Shown here in pieces: positions 26,964-38,900 of a stretch of DNA of 64,000 nt. Made by a program: the position numbers and the translations under genes. Each line of letters starts with the position of its first letter. Positions within the stretch are counted from its first letter, which is position 1. Source of the DNA: Sternotherus odoratus. Its lineage: Eukaryota; Chordata; Testudines; Kinosternidae. Under the pieces are notes generated by a model. The model was not told the DNA's origin and did not search any database. It worked only from the letters and a program-made list of their open reading frames with translations. The stretch spans positions 779,494-843,493 of the forward strand of contig JAVMKO010000010.1 in assembly GCA_032164245.1 (NCBI GenBank), read 5' to 3'.

Positions 26964-29900
26964 GTGAGCCAGGGCCAAGGGGGGCCGCCGGTGGGGGGGC
27001 CAGGGGAGTCAGGGGGGAGCAAGGGGCTGGGGGCAGGGGCCTGAGATCTCGGGGCCACACCCGGCTCTCCCAGGGCTGGGGCCTGCTCCTGGTGCAGCCT
27101 CTCGCCGCTGAGCGTCTAGAGATGGCTCCAGCGCAGGGGCCGGGCTGGGGGCCGGGGTTGGGGTTGGGGTCCCAGCGGTGGAGGAGGCTGCAGTTGGCGT
27201 CCCGGGAGCCCAGTGGCAGGGACGGGGGCTGAGGCTGGGAGCCTGGTGCCGGGGGCTGCGGCCGGCGGTCCGGGGGGCCTGGTGCCGGGGGCTGCGGCCG
27301 GGGGGCCTGGTGCCGGGGGCTGCGGTCGGCGGTCCGGGGGGCCTGGTGCCGGGGGCTGCGGCTGGCGGTCCGGGGGGCCTGGTGCCGGGGGCTGCGGCCG
27401 GCGGTCCGGGGGGCCTGGTGCCGGGGGCTGCGGCCGGCGGTCCGGGGGGCCTGGTGCCGGGGGCTGCGGCTGGCGGTCCGGGGGGACTGGTGCCGGGGGC
27501 TGCGGTCCGGGGGGACTGGTGCCGGGGGCTGCGGCCGGCGGTCCGGGGGGCCTGGTGCCGGGGGCTGCGGTCCGGGGGGACTGGTGCCGGGGGCTGCGGT
27601 CCGGGGGGACTGGTGCCGGGGGCTGCGGTCCGGGGGGACTGGTGCCGGGGGCTGCGGCCGGCGGTCCGGGGGGACTGGTGCCGGGGGCTGCGGCCGGCGG
27701 GCCGGGGGGACTGGTGCCGGGGGCTGCGGCCGGTGGGCCGGGGGGACTGGTGCCGGGGGCTGCGGTCCGGGGGGACTGGTGCCGGGGGCTGCGGCCGGCG
27801 GTCCGGGGGGACTGGTGCCGGGGGCTGCGGCCGGCGGTCCGGGGGGACTGGTGCCGGGGGCTGCGGCCGGCGGTCCGGGGGGACTGGTGCCGGGGGCTGC
27901 GGCCGGCGGGCCGGGGGGACTGGTGCCGGGGGCTGCGGATGGCGGTCCGGGGGGCCTGGTGCCGGGGGCTGCGGTCCGGGGGGCCTGGTGCCGGGGGCTG
28001 CGGCCGGCGGTCCGGGGGGACTGGTGCCGGGGGCTGCGGCCGGCGGTCCGGGGGGACTGGTGCCGGGGGCTGCGGCTGGCGGTCCGGGGGGCCTGGTGCC
28101 GGGGGCTGCGGCCGGCGGTCCGGGGGGCCTGGTGCCGGGGGCTGCGGCCGGCGGTCCGGGGGGCCTGGTGCCGGGGGCTGCGGCTGGCGGTCCGGGGGGA
28201 CTGGTGCCGGGGGCTGCGGTCCGGGGGGACTGGTGCCGGGGGCTGCGGCCGGCGGGCCGGGGGGACTGGTGCCAGGGGCTGCGGATGGCGGTCCGGGGGG
28301 ACTGGTGCCGGGGGCTGCGGCTGGCGGTCCGGGGGGACTGGTGCCGGGGGCTGCGGTCCGGGGGGACTGGTGCCGGGGGCTGCGGTCCGGGGGGACTGGT
28401 GCCGGGGGCTGCGGCCGGCGGTCCGGGGGGACTGGTGCCGGGGGCTGCGGCCGGCGGGCCGGGGGGACTGGTGCCGGGGGCTGCGGCCGGCGGGCCGGGG
28501 GGACTGGTGCCGGGGGCTGCGGCCGGTGGGCCGGGGGGACTGGTGCCGGGGGCTGCGGTCCGGGGGGACTGGTGCCGGGGGCTGCGGCCGGCGGTCCGGG
28601 GGGACTGGTGCCGGGGGCTGCGGATGGCGGTCCGGGGGGACTGGTGCCGGGGGCTGCGGATGGCGGTCCGGGGGGACTGGTGCCGGGGGCTGCGGTCCGG
28701 GGGGACTGGTGCCGGGGGCTGCGGTCCGGGGGGACTGGTGCCGGGGGCTGCGGCCGGCGGTCCGGGGGGACTGGTGCCGGGGGCTGCGGATGGCGGTCCG
28801 GGGGGACTGGTGCCGGGGGCTGCGGTCCGGGGGGACTGGTGCCAGGGGCTGCGGTCCGGGGGGACTGGTGCCGGGGGCTGCGGCCGGCGGTCCGGGGGGA
28901 CTGGTGCCGGGGGCTGCGGTCCGGGGGGACTGGTGCCGGGGGCTGCGGTCCGGGGGGACTGGTGCCGGGGGCTGCGGTCCGGGGGGACTGGTGCCGGGGG
29001 CTGCGGTCCGGGGGGACTGGTGCCGGGGGCTGCGGCCGGCGGTCCGGGGGGCCTGGTGCCGGGGGCTGCGGATGGCGGTCCGGGGGGACTGGTGCCGGGG
29101 GCTGCGGATGGCGGTCCGGGGGGACTGGTGCCGGGGGCTGCGGTCCGGGGGGACTGGTGCCGGGGGCTGCGGTCCGGGGGGACTGGTGCCGGGGGCTGCG
29201 GCCGGCGGTCCGGGGGGACTGGTGCCGGGGGCTGCGGATGGCGGTCCGGGGGGACTGGTGCCGGGGGCTGCGGTCCGGGGGGACTGGTGCCAGGGGCTGC
29301 GGTCCGGGGGGACTGGTGCCGGGGGCTGCGGCCGGCGGTCCGGGGGGACTGGTGCCGGGGGCTGCGGTCCGGGGGGACTGGTGCCGGGGGCTGCGGTCCG
29401 GGGGGACTGGTGCCGGGGGCTGCGGTCCGGGGGGACTGGTGCCGGGGGCTGCGGTCCGGGGGGACTGGTGCCGGGGGCTGCGGCCGGTGGTCCGGGGGGA
29501 CAGGCGGCCCCAGGCTGGCTACCCCCGCTGAGCGCGGTCCCTGGCCTGGCAGATGCTGGCCGTGGCCGCGGTGCTGCCCTTCGATAACCAGGACGGCGGC
29601 GTGTGGAAACAGGGCTTTGACATCACCTACGAGCCCCAGGAGTGGGACCGGGAGCCCCTGCAGGTGTTCGTGGTGCCGCATTCCCATAACGACCCAGGTG
29701 AGCGGGGCCCCGGAGCAGGCTGGGGGGAAACGCGGCCCCAGGTCCACGGAGGGAGAGTCGCACACACGGGCCCGTTGGCCTCTCAGCAGCCTCCCTCTTC
29801 TTCCCACCCACGTCCCTGTGCACCCGGGTGAGCCGCCCTCCATCTTGGAGCACAGAGCAAACTCATGAGCTGGGGGTGGGGGACGAAGGGTTTGGGGTGC

Positions 29901-32900
29901 AGGGGAGGGGGATGGGGGACGAGGGGTTTGGGGTGCAGGGGAGGGGGATGGGGGACGAGGGGTTTGGGGTGCAGGGGAGGGGGATGGGGGATGAGGGGTT
30001 TGGGGTGCAGGGGAGGGGGATGGGGGACGAGGGGTTTGGGGTGCAGGGGAGGGGGATGGGGGACGAGGGGTTTGGGGTGCAGGGGAGGGGGATGGGGGAC
30101 GAGGGGTTTGGGGTGCAGGGGAGGGGGATGGGGGACGAGGGGTTTGGGGTGCAGGGAAGGGGAGTGGGGGACGAGGGGTTTGGGGTGCAGGGAAGGGGGT
30201 GGGGGATGAGGGGTTTGGGGTGCAGGGAAGGGGAGTGGGGGACGAGGGGTTTGGGGTGCAGCGAAGGGGGGTGGGGGACGAGGGGTTTGGGGTGCAGGGA
30301 AGGGGGGTGGGGGACGAGGGGTTTGGGGTGCAGGGAAGGCGGGTGGGGGACGAGGGGTTTGGGGTGCAGGGAAGGGGAGTGGGGGACGAGGGGTTTGGGG
30401 TGCAGGGAGCGGGGTGGGGACGAGGGGTTTGGGGTGCCGGGAGCGGGGTGGGGGACGAGGGGTTTGGGGTGCCGGGAGCGGGGTGGAGGACGAGGGGTTT
30501 GGGGTGCAGGGGAGGGGGGTGGGGGATGAGGGGTTTGGGGTGCAGGGAAGGGGGGTGGGGGATGAGGGGTTTGGGGTGCAGGGAAGGGGGGTGGGGGACG
30601 AGTGGTTTGGGGTGCCGGGAGCGGGGTGGGGGACGAGGGGTTTGGGGTGCAGGAAGGGGGGTGGGGGACGAGGGGTTTGGGGTGCAGGGAAGGGGGGTGG
30701 GGGACGAGGGGTTTGGGGTGCAGGGGAGGGGGGTGGGGGACGAGGGGTTTGGGGTGCAGGGGAGGGGGATGGGGGACGAGGGGTTTGGGGTGCAGGGAAG
30801 GGGGATGGGGGACGAGGGGTTTGGGGTGCAGGGAAGGGGAGTGGGGCACGAGGGGTTTGGGGTGCAGGGAAGGGGGGTGGGGGATGACGGGTTTGGGGGG
30901 CCGGGAGCGGGGTGGGGGACGAGGGGTTTGGGGTGTAGGGAAGGGGGTGGGGGATGACGGGTTTGGGGTGCAGGAAGGGGGGTGGGGGATGAGGGGTTTG
31001 GGGTGCAGGGAAGGGGGTGGGGGATGAGGGGTTTGGGGTGCAGGGAAGGGGAGTGGGGGACGAGGGGTTTGGGGTGCAGCGAAGGGGGGTGGGGGACGAG
31101 GGGTTTGGGGTGCAGGGAAGGGGGGTGGGGGACGAGGGGTTTGGGGTGCAGGGAAGGCGGGTGGGGGACGAGGGGTTTGGGGTGCAGGGAAGGGGAGTGG
31201 GGGACGAGGGGTTTGGGGTGCAGGGAGCGGGGTGGGGACGAGGGGTTTGGGGTGCCGGGAGCGGGGTGGGGGACGAGGGGTTTGGGGTGCCGGGAGCGGG
31301 GTGGAGGACGAGGGGTTTGGGGTGCAGGGGAGGGGGGTGGGGGATGAGGGGTTTGGGGTGCAGGGAAGGGGGGTGGGGGATGAGGGGTTTGGGGTGCAGG
31401 GAAGGGGGGTGGGGGACGAGTGGTTTGGGGTGCCGGGAGCGGGATGGGGGACGAGGGGTTTGGGGTGCAGGGAAGGGGGATGGGGGAACGAGGGGTTTGG
31501 GGTGCAGGGAAGGGGAGTGGGGCACGAGGGGTTTGGGGTGCAGGGAAGGGGGGTGGGGGATGACGGGTTTGGGGGGCCGGGAGCGGGGTGGGGGACGAGG
31601 GGTTTGGGGTGTAGGGAAGGGGGTGGGGGATGACGGGTTTGGGGTGCAGGAAGGGGGGTGGGGGATGAGGGGTTTGGGGTGCAGGGAGGGGGAGTGGGGG
31701 ACGAGGGGTTTGGGGTGCAGGGTTCCTCAGAGCTGCACTGGGGAGGGAGGACTCCTCCCAGCTCTCTCCCCTGCAGCAGGACCTGGGCTGGGGCGGGTGC
31801 CTCTCCCTTGGCTGCAGCAGGTCCGGACCAGGCTAGGTGGGGCCCGGGAGAGGGCTTCTCCCTGTGACGTTCCCCTGGTGTTATCCGACGGTGACCGGCT
31901 CCCCCACGCTAGCAGCCAGCCGTACCCCGCTCTGCTGTGAGAACCCCGCTCCCGGGCTGGTCACACGGCCTCGAGTGAGCACTTCTGGCCAGCCACTGCT
32001 TGGATGACACTAGCCGATATCCCCGGTCCCAGACCCCCCCGCAGGAACCCCCGTCCTGCAGTGCCCAGCTCTGCCCACTGGACGCTGCCGCTTGGATGAA
32101 TTCGTCAATGTAACAAAGAAATTGAGCTGGACCAGGCTTGTTCTCCCAAGGGAGCCTCTGTCAAACCTGCATCAGTGGGCTTCAGACTAAGCCGGCTCCC
32201 CCCTGACCCGGGACACTGCTCCGGGGGGACGGGGAATAAACGCACCCAGGAGGAAGAGGGGTTTGAAGTGATTCAAAGCCAAAGCACAAGAAGTTGAATT
32301 TGGTCAAATGAAATAAAAACAAAACTCCTTCTAAGTTCCCCTTCCCACTTTCAACGCCCTCCAGACTCAGATGCTTCTCCGCGCAGGCTGCTGGCTGGTG
32401 GCCCTTCAGCCAGGCTCTCCCCTTTGATCAGCACTGCAGCCAGTCGCCTGGTGGTGTCTGTGACGGAGGTGGAGGAGGGAGGAAGAGCAGGGCAAACCTC
32501 TCTCCCTTTTATCATGTTCTTTCTGCCCTCGTGGCTTTGCCCCCCTTCAAAGTCAGGTGAGCATCACCTCATCCCCGTCCCAAACTGACCGGGGTGTGTG
32601 TGTGTGTGACTCACTCCAGAGTCCAACAGATCCTTGACTGCTGCCTAGGCCAGTGTCCTTTGTTCCTGTGAGGCTGGGCTGGGTTTGTCCCATCCATGCC
32701 CTGATGAAGTGTGAACTGCCTCTCTGCTCCTGGAGACTTTTTTCTGGGCTTCTTAAGCCAGGAGGACACATTATTAGCCTCATAACTATATACTGAAATC
32801 ACAACCTGACTACCACCTCCCAACCTGACTACCGCCTCCCAACCTGACTACCGCCTCCCAACCTGACTTCCGCCTCCCAACCTCACTACCGCCTCCCAAC

Positions 32901-35900
32901 CTGACTTCCGCCTCCCAACCTCACTACCGCCTCCCAACCTGACTACCGCCTCCCAACCTGACTACCGCCTCCCAACCTGACTACCGCCTCCCAACCTGAC
33001 TTCCGCCTCCCAACCTGACTTCCGCCTCCCAACCTGACTTCCGCCTCCCAACCTGACTACCGCCTCCCAACCTCACTACCGCCTCCCAACCTCACTACCG
33101 CCTCCCAACCTCACTACCGCCTCCCAACCTGACTTCCGCCTCTCAACCTGACTACCGCCTCTCAACCTGACTTCCGCCTCCCAACCTGACTACCGCCTCC
33201 CAACCTCACTACCGCCTCCCAACCTGACTACCGCCTCTCAACCTGACTACCGCCTCCCAACCTGACTTCCGCCTCCCAACCTGACTTCCGCCTCCCAACC
33301 TGACTTCCGCCTCCCAACCTGACTTCCGCCTCCCAACCTGACTTCCGCCTCCCAACCTCACTACCGCCTCCCAACCTGACTTCCGCCTCCCAACCTCACT
33401 ACCGCCTCCCAACCTGACTTCCGCCTCCCAACCTGACTTCCGCCTCCCAACCTGACTTCCGCCTCCCAACCTGACTTCCGCCTCCCAACCTGACTTCCGC
33501 CTCCCAACCTGACTTCCGCCTCCCAACCTCACTACCGCCTCCCAACCTGACTTCCGCCTCCCAACCTCACTACCGCCTCCCAACCTGACTTCCGCCTCCC
33601 AACCTCACTACCGCCTCCCAACCTGACTTCCGCCTCCCAACCTGACTTCCGCCTCCCAACCTGACTTCCGCCTCCCAACCTGACTTCCGCCTCCCAACCT
33701 GACTTCCGCCTCCCAACCTGACTTCCGCCTCCCAACCTCACTACCGCCTCCCAACCTGACTTCCGCCTCCCAACCTCACTACCGCCTCCCTAAGGATGAA
33801 GATGGGGGTGCAGAGTGCTCCCCTGAGGTACAGAGTGTCCCAGGGGCAGGAGAGGGGCGTCTCTCCCCCGGCCGCGGCAGGTCGGGGCCAGGCTGGGTTG
33901 GGGCTGCGGGAGGGGGGAGCTTTGAGCGCCTGTGTGGCATTTCAGAGGTGGCTGGGGACGTGCAGCGTGGCGGGAAGGTGGCCCCTGGCCAGGGCGCTGC
34001 GCTCAGTCCCTGCCCCGGGCTTCTTGCCAGGCTGGATCAAGACCTTTGAGAAGTACTACGCCGACCAGACCCAGCACATCCTCAACAGCATGGTGCTGAA
34101 GCTGCAGGAGGACCCGCGTCGCCGCTTCATCTGGTCCGAGATCTCCTTCTTCTCCAAGTGGTGGGACAACATCACCCCCCAGAAACGGGCCGCGGTGCGC
34201 AGGTATGGGGGGCCCAGCGCCTGCTCTCCCAGCCCGGGCACCCAGGGAGACACGGCGCCCGCTCTGAGGACGCTGGCCATGGCATGGGGCACTGACTTTT
34301 GGGTGTGCCTGCAGGAGGTGCCGTGGAGCAGGGCACTGGCTGTGGGGTGGGAGTGCTGGCCGTGGGGTTGGGGCGATGTCCATGGGGCACTGGCATGGGG
34401 TGGGAGCACTGGCCGTGGGGCGTTTCCCATAGGGTGGGAGCACTGGCCGTGGGGCGTTTCCCATAGGGTGGGAGCACTGGCCGTGGGGCGTTTCCCATAG
34501 GGTGGGAGCGCTGGCCGTGGGGCGTTTCCCATAGGGTGGGAGTACTGGCCGTGGGGTCGGGGCGATGTCCATGGGGCACTGGCATGGGGTGGGAGCACTG
34601 GCCGTGGGGCGCTGGCCATGGGGTGGGAGCGCTGGCCGTGGGACGTTTCCCATAGGGTGGGAGCGCTGGCCGTGGGACGTTTCCCATAGGGTGGGAGTAC
34701 TGACCGTGGGGCACTGACCATGGGGTGGGAGCGCTGGCCGTGGGACGTTTCCCATAGGGTGGGAGCGCTGGCCGTGAGACGTTTCCCATAGGGTGGGAGC
34801 ACTGGCCGTGGGACGTTTCCCATAGGGTGGGAGTACTGGCCGTGGGACGTTTCCCATAGGGTGGGAGTACTGGCCGTGGGGCGCTGTCCGTGGGGTGGGA
34901 GCGCTGGCCGTGGGACGTTTCCCATAGGGTGGGAGCGCTGGCCGTGAGACGTTTCCCATAGGGTGGGAGCACTGGCCGTGGGACGTTTCCCATAGGGTGG
35001 GAGTACTGGCCGTGGGGCGCTGTCCGTGGGGTGGGAGTGCTGGCCGTGGGACGTTTCCCATAGGGTGGGAGCGCTGGCCGTGGGACGTTTCCCATAGGGT
35101 GGGAGTACTGGCCGTGGGGCGCTGGCCGTGGGATGTTGCCCGTGGGGTGGGAGCGCTGGCCGTGGGGCGTCTCCCTGCCCCTGACTCTCTGGTGCCCCCT
35201 GCAGGCTGGTTGGCAATGGGCAGCTGGAGATGGTGACGGGCGGCTGGGTGATGCCCGACGAGGCCAATTCCCACTACTTCGCCATGATCGACCAGCTGAT
35301 CGAGGGGCACCAGTGGCTGGAGAAGAACATCGGTGAGTGCCGGGGACCCGCCCTGCCCTCGTGGCCACGGGGCCGTGGGGCTGGCTGTGCTGCCCACCTC
35401 TGGGGCTGAGCCCTTGGGGGGGACCTGGCCTCGCTCGGTGCCTGGGGGGTGCAGCCGCCCTAAGGCGTCTGGCGGCGACTCCCTGCAGGGGTGACCCCGC
35501 GGGCCGGCTGGGCCGTCGACCCCTTTGGGCACAGCGCCACCATGTCCTACCTGCTGAGACGCGCCAACCTGACCGGCATGGTGATCCAGAGGGTGCACTA
35601 CGCCGTCAAGAAGCACTTCGCTGCCACCCACAACCTGGAGTTCATGTGGAGACAGACCTGGGGTGAGAGGGGCTGGGGGTGTGGGGGAGGGGCTATCCAG
35701 GGGGTGGGGGTGGGTCTGCCTGGGCTGGGGTGTGGGGGAGGGGCTATCTGGGGCGGGGGTGAGGGTCTGCCTTGGTTGGGGGTGGGGGGGGAGAGGCGGG
35801 TTGGGGGTGAGGGGTTAACTGGGATGGGGGGAGGGGTTGCCTGGGGCTGGGGGCAGGCAAGCTGCCCCCCCTGCCCTAGCCCATTCTTGGCTCTGGTGGC

Positions 35901-38900
35901 ACTTGAAGCAGGGCTTCCACTCCTGGCTCTTAGCTGGGCTGGGGGTGCCATGTGGATCCCCTCTGCCCCCCCAAACTCCCATGGGTGGGGCCTGGGGGGC
36001 TGGTTATATGCCAGAGAGTCTCTTCTTGTGCCCTGGCCGTCCCCTGTCCCTCTCCCCATGGGGCTCCCCCCGCCCAGGGTGGGCACAGCAACTCAGCTGG
36101 CTGCTTCTCTGCAGACCCAGACTCCAGCACTGATATCTTCTGCCACATGATGCCCTTCTACAGCTACGACGTGCCCCACACCTGCGGCCCTGACCCCAAG
36201 ATCTGCTGCCAGTTTGACTTCAAGCGCCTGCCTGGGGGCAGGATCAACTGTCCGTGGAAGGTGCCCCCCAGAGCCATCACCGAGGCCAACGTGGCCGAAC
36301 GGTAAGGGAACCGCGCCCCAACCCTCGGCCCAGAGTCCGCACCCCTGGCCGGCTGGGGGGCGCTGCCTGCGCCCGCTGGCTCCCTGAGACTCTGGCCTGG
36401 CTCTGCGCAGGGCACACCTCTTGCTGGACCAGTACCGCAAGAAGTCCAGGCTGTTCCGCAGCAAGGTGCTGCTGGTGCCCCTGGGAGACGACTTCCGCTA
36501 CGACAAGCCCCAGGAGTGGGACGCCCAGTTCCTCAACTACCAGCGCCTCTTCGACTTCCTCAACACCCACCCCGGCCTGCACGTGCAGGTACCGCCGGGC
36601 TGGGGGGCGGGGAGCCCAGCCTGCCCCTGGGGGAGCCCCATCCCCCCTTTCAGTCAGCACTTGTTCTCTCCGGTGACCAGCCCTCCGCGGAGCCTCTTCT
36701 CAGGGACTGGGGTGGGGGTGCCAGGCCCGGCCTCCCCTCTTGTCCACTGGCCAGGCCCCATTTCCACTCCCTGGCTCTGGTTCCCTGCATCCCCCACTGA
36801 CCTGTGGGGGGGCCGGTTGACTTGCACTAGCGCAGGCTGGCTCCCATCCGGCTCCCTCCTCCCCAGCACTGCGCCAGTGCAGCGTACGGGGACCCCAGAG
36901 CAGCCTCTAGCCACTTCCCACTACACAGGGGAGTCCGTTTGGAGGCGCAGTTTGGGGTTGGCCTGGCTCTGAGCAGGGGGTTGGACTTGATGACCTCCTG
37001 GGTCTCTTCCCACCCCGATCGTCTAGGATTTATTCCAACAAGCCCCGTAGGAGGCGGGGACATGGGGGACCCCCGACCAGTGTAGCGGACAGACCTCCGG
37101 CCTTGCCAGTGGACCTGCTTTCGGGGGCTCTGTTGGTTTGTTACTGTCCTGGGGCCTCGACTGGGTCAGCCCGAAGGTCCATCCAGCCCCGTGTCCTGTC
37201 TGCTGACGGGCAGTGCCAGAGCAGGGTAGCTCTCCCCCATGTCGCCCATTCCCAGCTCCACAGTCCCGGCATGGGGCGGCGCCACCCACCCTCTCCTGGG
37301 GGCCCCACCTGGCTCATGGGCGCACGGGGCCGGCTCTCCCTGCAGGCGCAGTTCGGGACCCTCTCCGATTACTTTGACGCTCTCGCCAAGCGGACTGGGA
37401 TCGTCCCTGGGATGAAGCCACCCGGCTACCCCGTGCTGAGCGGGGACTTCTTCTCCTACGCGGACCGGGAGGACCACTACTGGACGGGCTACTACACCTC
37501 CCGGCCCTTCTACAAGAGCCTGGACCGCGTGCTGGAGGCCCATCTCCGGTGAGGCTGTGGGGCTGGGAACAGGCGGGAGTGGGGAGTTGGAGCCTGGGCA
37601 GGAGGGAGCTGAGTGCAGACAGTGACAGGTTTGGGGGTGCAGCAGATGGGAGGGGCTTGGTGGGCCGGGACTCAGGGCACATGGCTGCGAGGATTTCAGG
37701 AGAGGGGGGATTTGGGGCTTGTTCCTGGTGGGACCCAACTGAGAGGCCAAGTCAGGACAAACTGCTTCCAACTGGGCAGTTACAGCCCAAAGCTGGGGTT
37801 TCTCCACCTCGAAGGCACCAAACCAGCCAAACAGAAAAGACTTTGGTTTCGCCCCACTGGCTAATCGCAAGTCACACAAGCAATTCCCTTACATACCACA
37901 GTTTCCCAGTATCACCATCAGCAGCCACCTGTCCTGGGGACCAATGGTTATGAAAACCAATCCCCCAAATAAAGAAAACGGTTCTCCCCAATTCCAAAGA
38001 ATCAGGCCCCAGATCCAGGTCAATATACAAATCAGATCTTCCCACAAATCACGCTGTTGCCAATCCTCTAGAATCGAAAATCTAAAGTATCTTTTCAGAG
38101 TTTCTCTCTTAACTCCACAGATAAGCACTGCAAATGTTTACAGAGGGAGCTCTGTGACCGAGAAACTATAGCAGGCTCTAATTTCAAAGGACACCCACTG
38201 ATTACAAGACTCTCAGTCCGTAGAAAATCCCCTCGCTCTCTCCCTCCGCATACACACAACATGTTCCCCCTCACCCCCCTCATTTGGAAAGCACGTTGCA
38301 CCCAGCTGAATGCTGGGATAGCTGCCCATAATGCACCACTCCCTGGCCAAGCCAGGACATGCTATAGCGCTATACCTATTGCTGTATATGGGGACAGCTA
38401 TAACCCAAAGCGCTATAATCCTGTAAGTGTAACCATGGCCTGAAGAACAAACATCCCCAGCAGGGATGGGTCCTTCAGTCCTTTGTTGAAAGCTTCTGTG
38501 TGTAGCAAAAGCTCCTCCGGAGTAAGAATGACTGGAGAGCAGATGGAGGAGCTGCAGCAGTGTTTGTTTTCCCCAGGTGCAGAATTCTCTTTGTCCTTTG
38601 CTGTGGAAATTTACAGCACAATGGAGTTGGGAGTCCCATGGGCAAATCCCTGCCCCCTCCCTAAGACACAGGATGTGTCGCCTTCCCTTAATGGGTCCAT
38701 TGTGTAGCTGATGGTTCTTGATGGGCCCTCAAGCAGGCTACAGGGAGCTAAAACCAAGTTGTCTGGAATGCTACCCAGCAGCAGAACAGAGGTTTGAAAT
38801 ACAGACAATAGAACCAATATTCATAACTTCACCTACAAACCCGATCCCCACACACCGATAGCACAGTCAGAACCAGCAATCCACACCCTGCTCTTAGACC

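Noticed and set aside
27009..29843. A 944-codon antisense open frame and three overlapping sense frames of 660-900 codons
   Set aside because: They arise because the 29/36-base repeat unit lacks stops on both strands. The products are low-complexity and overlap real MAN2A2 exons.
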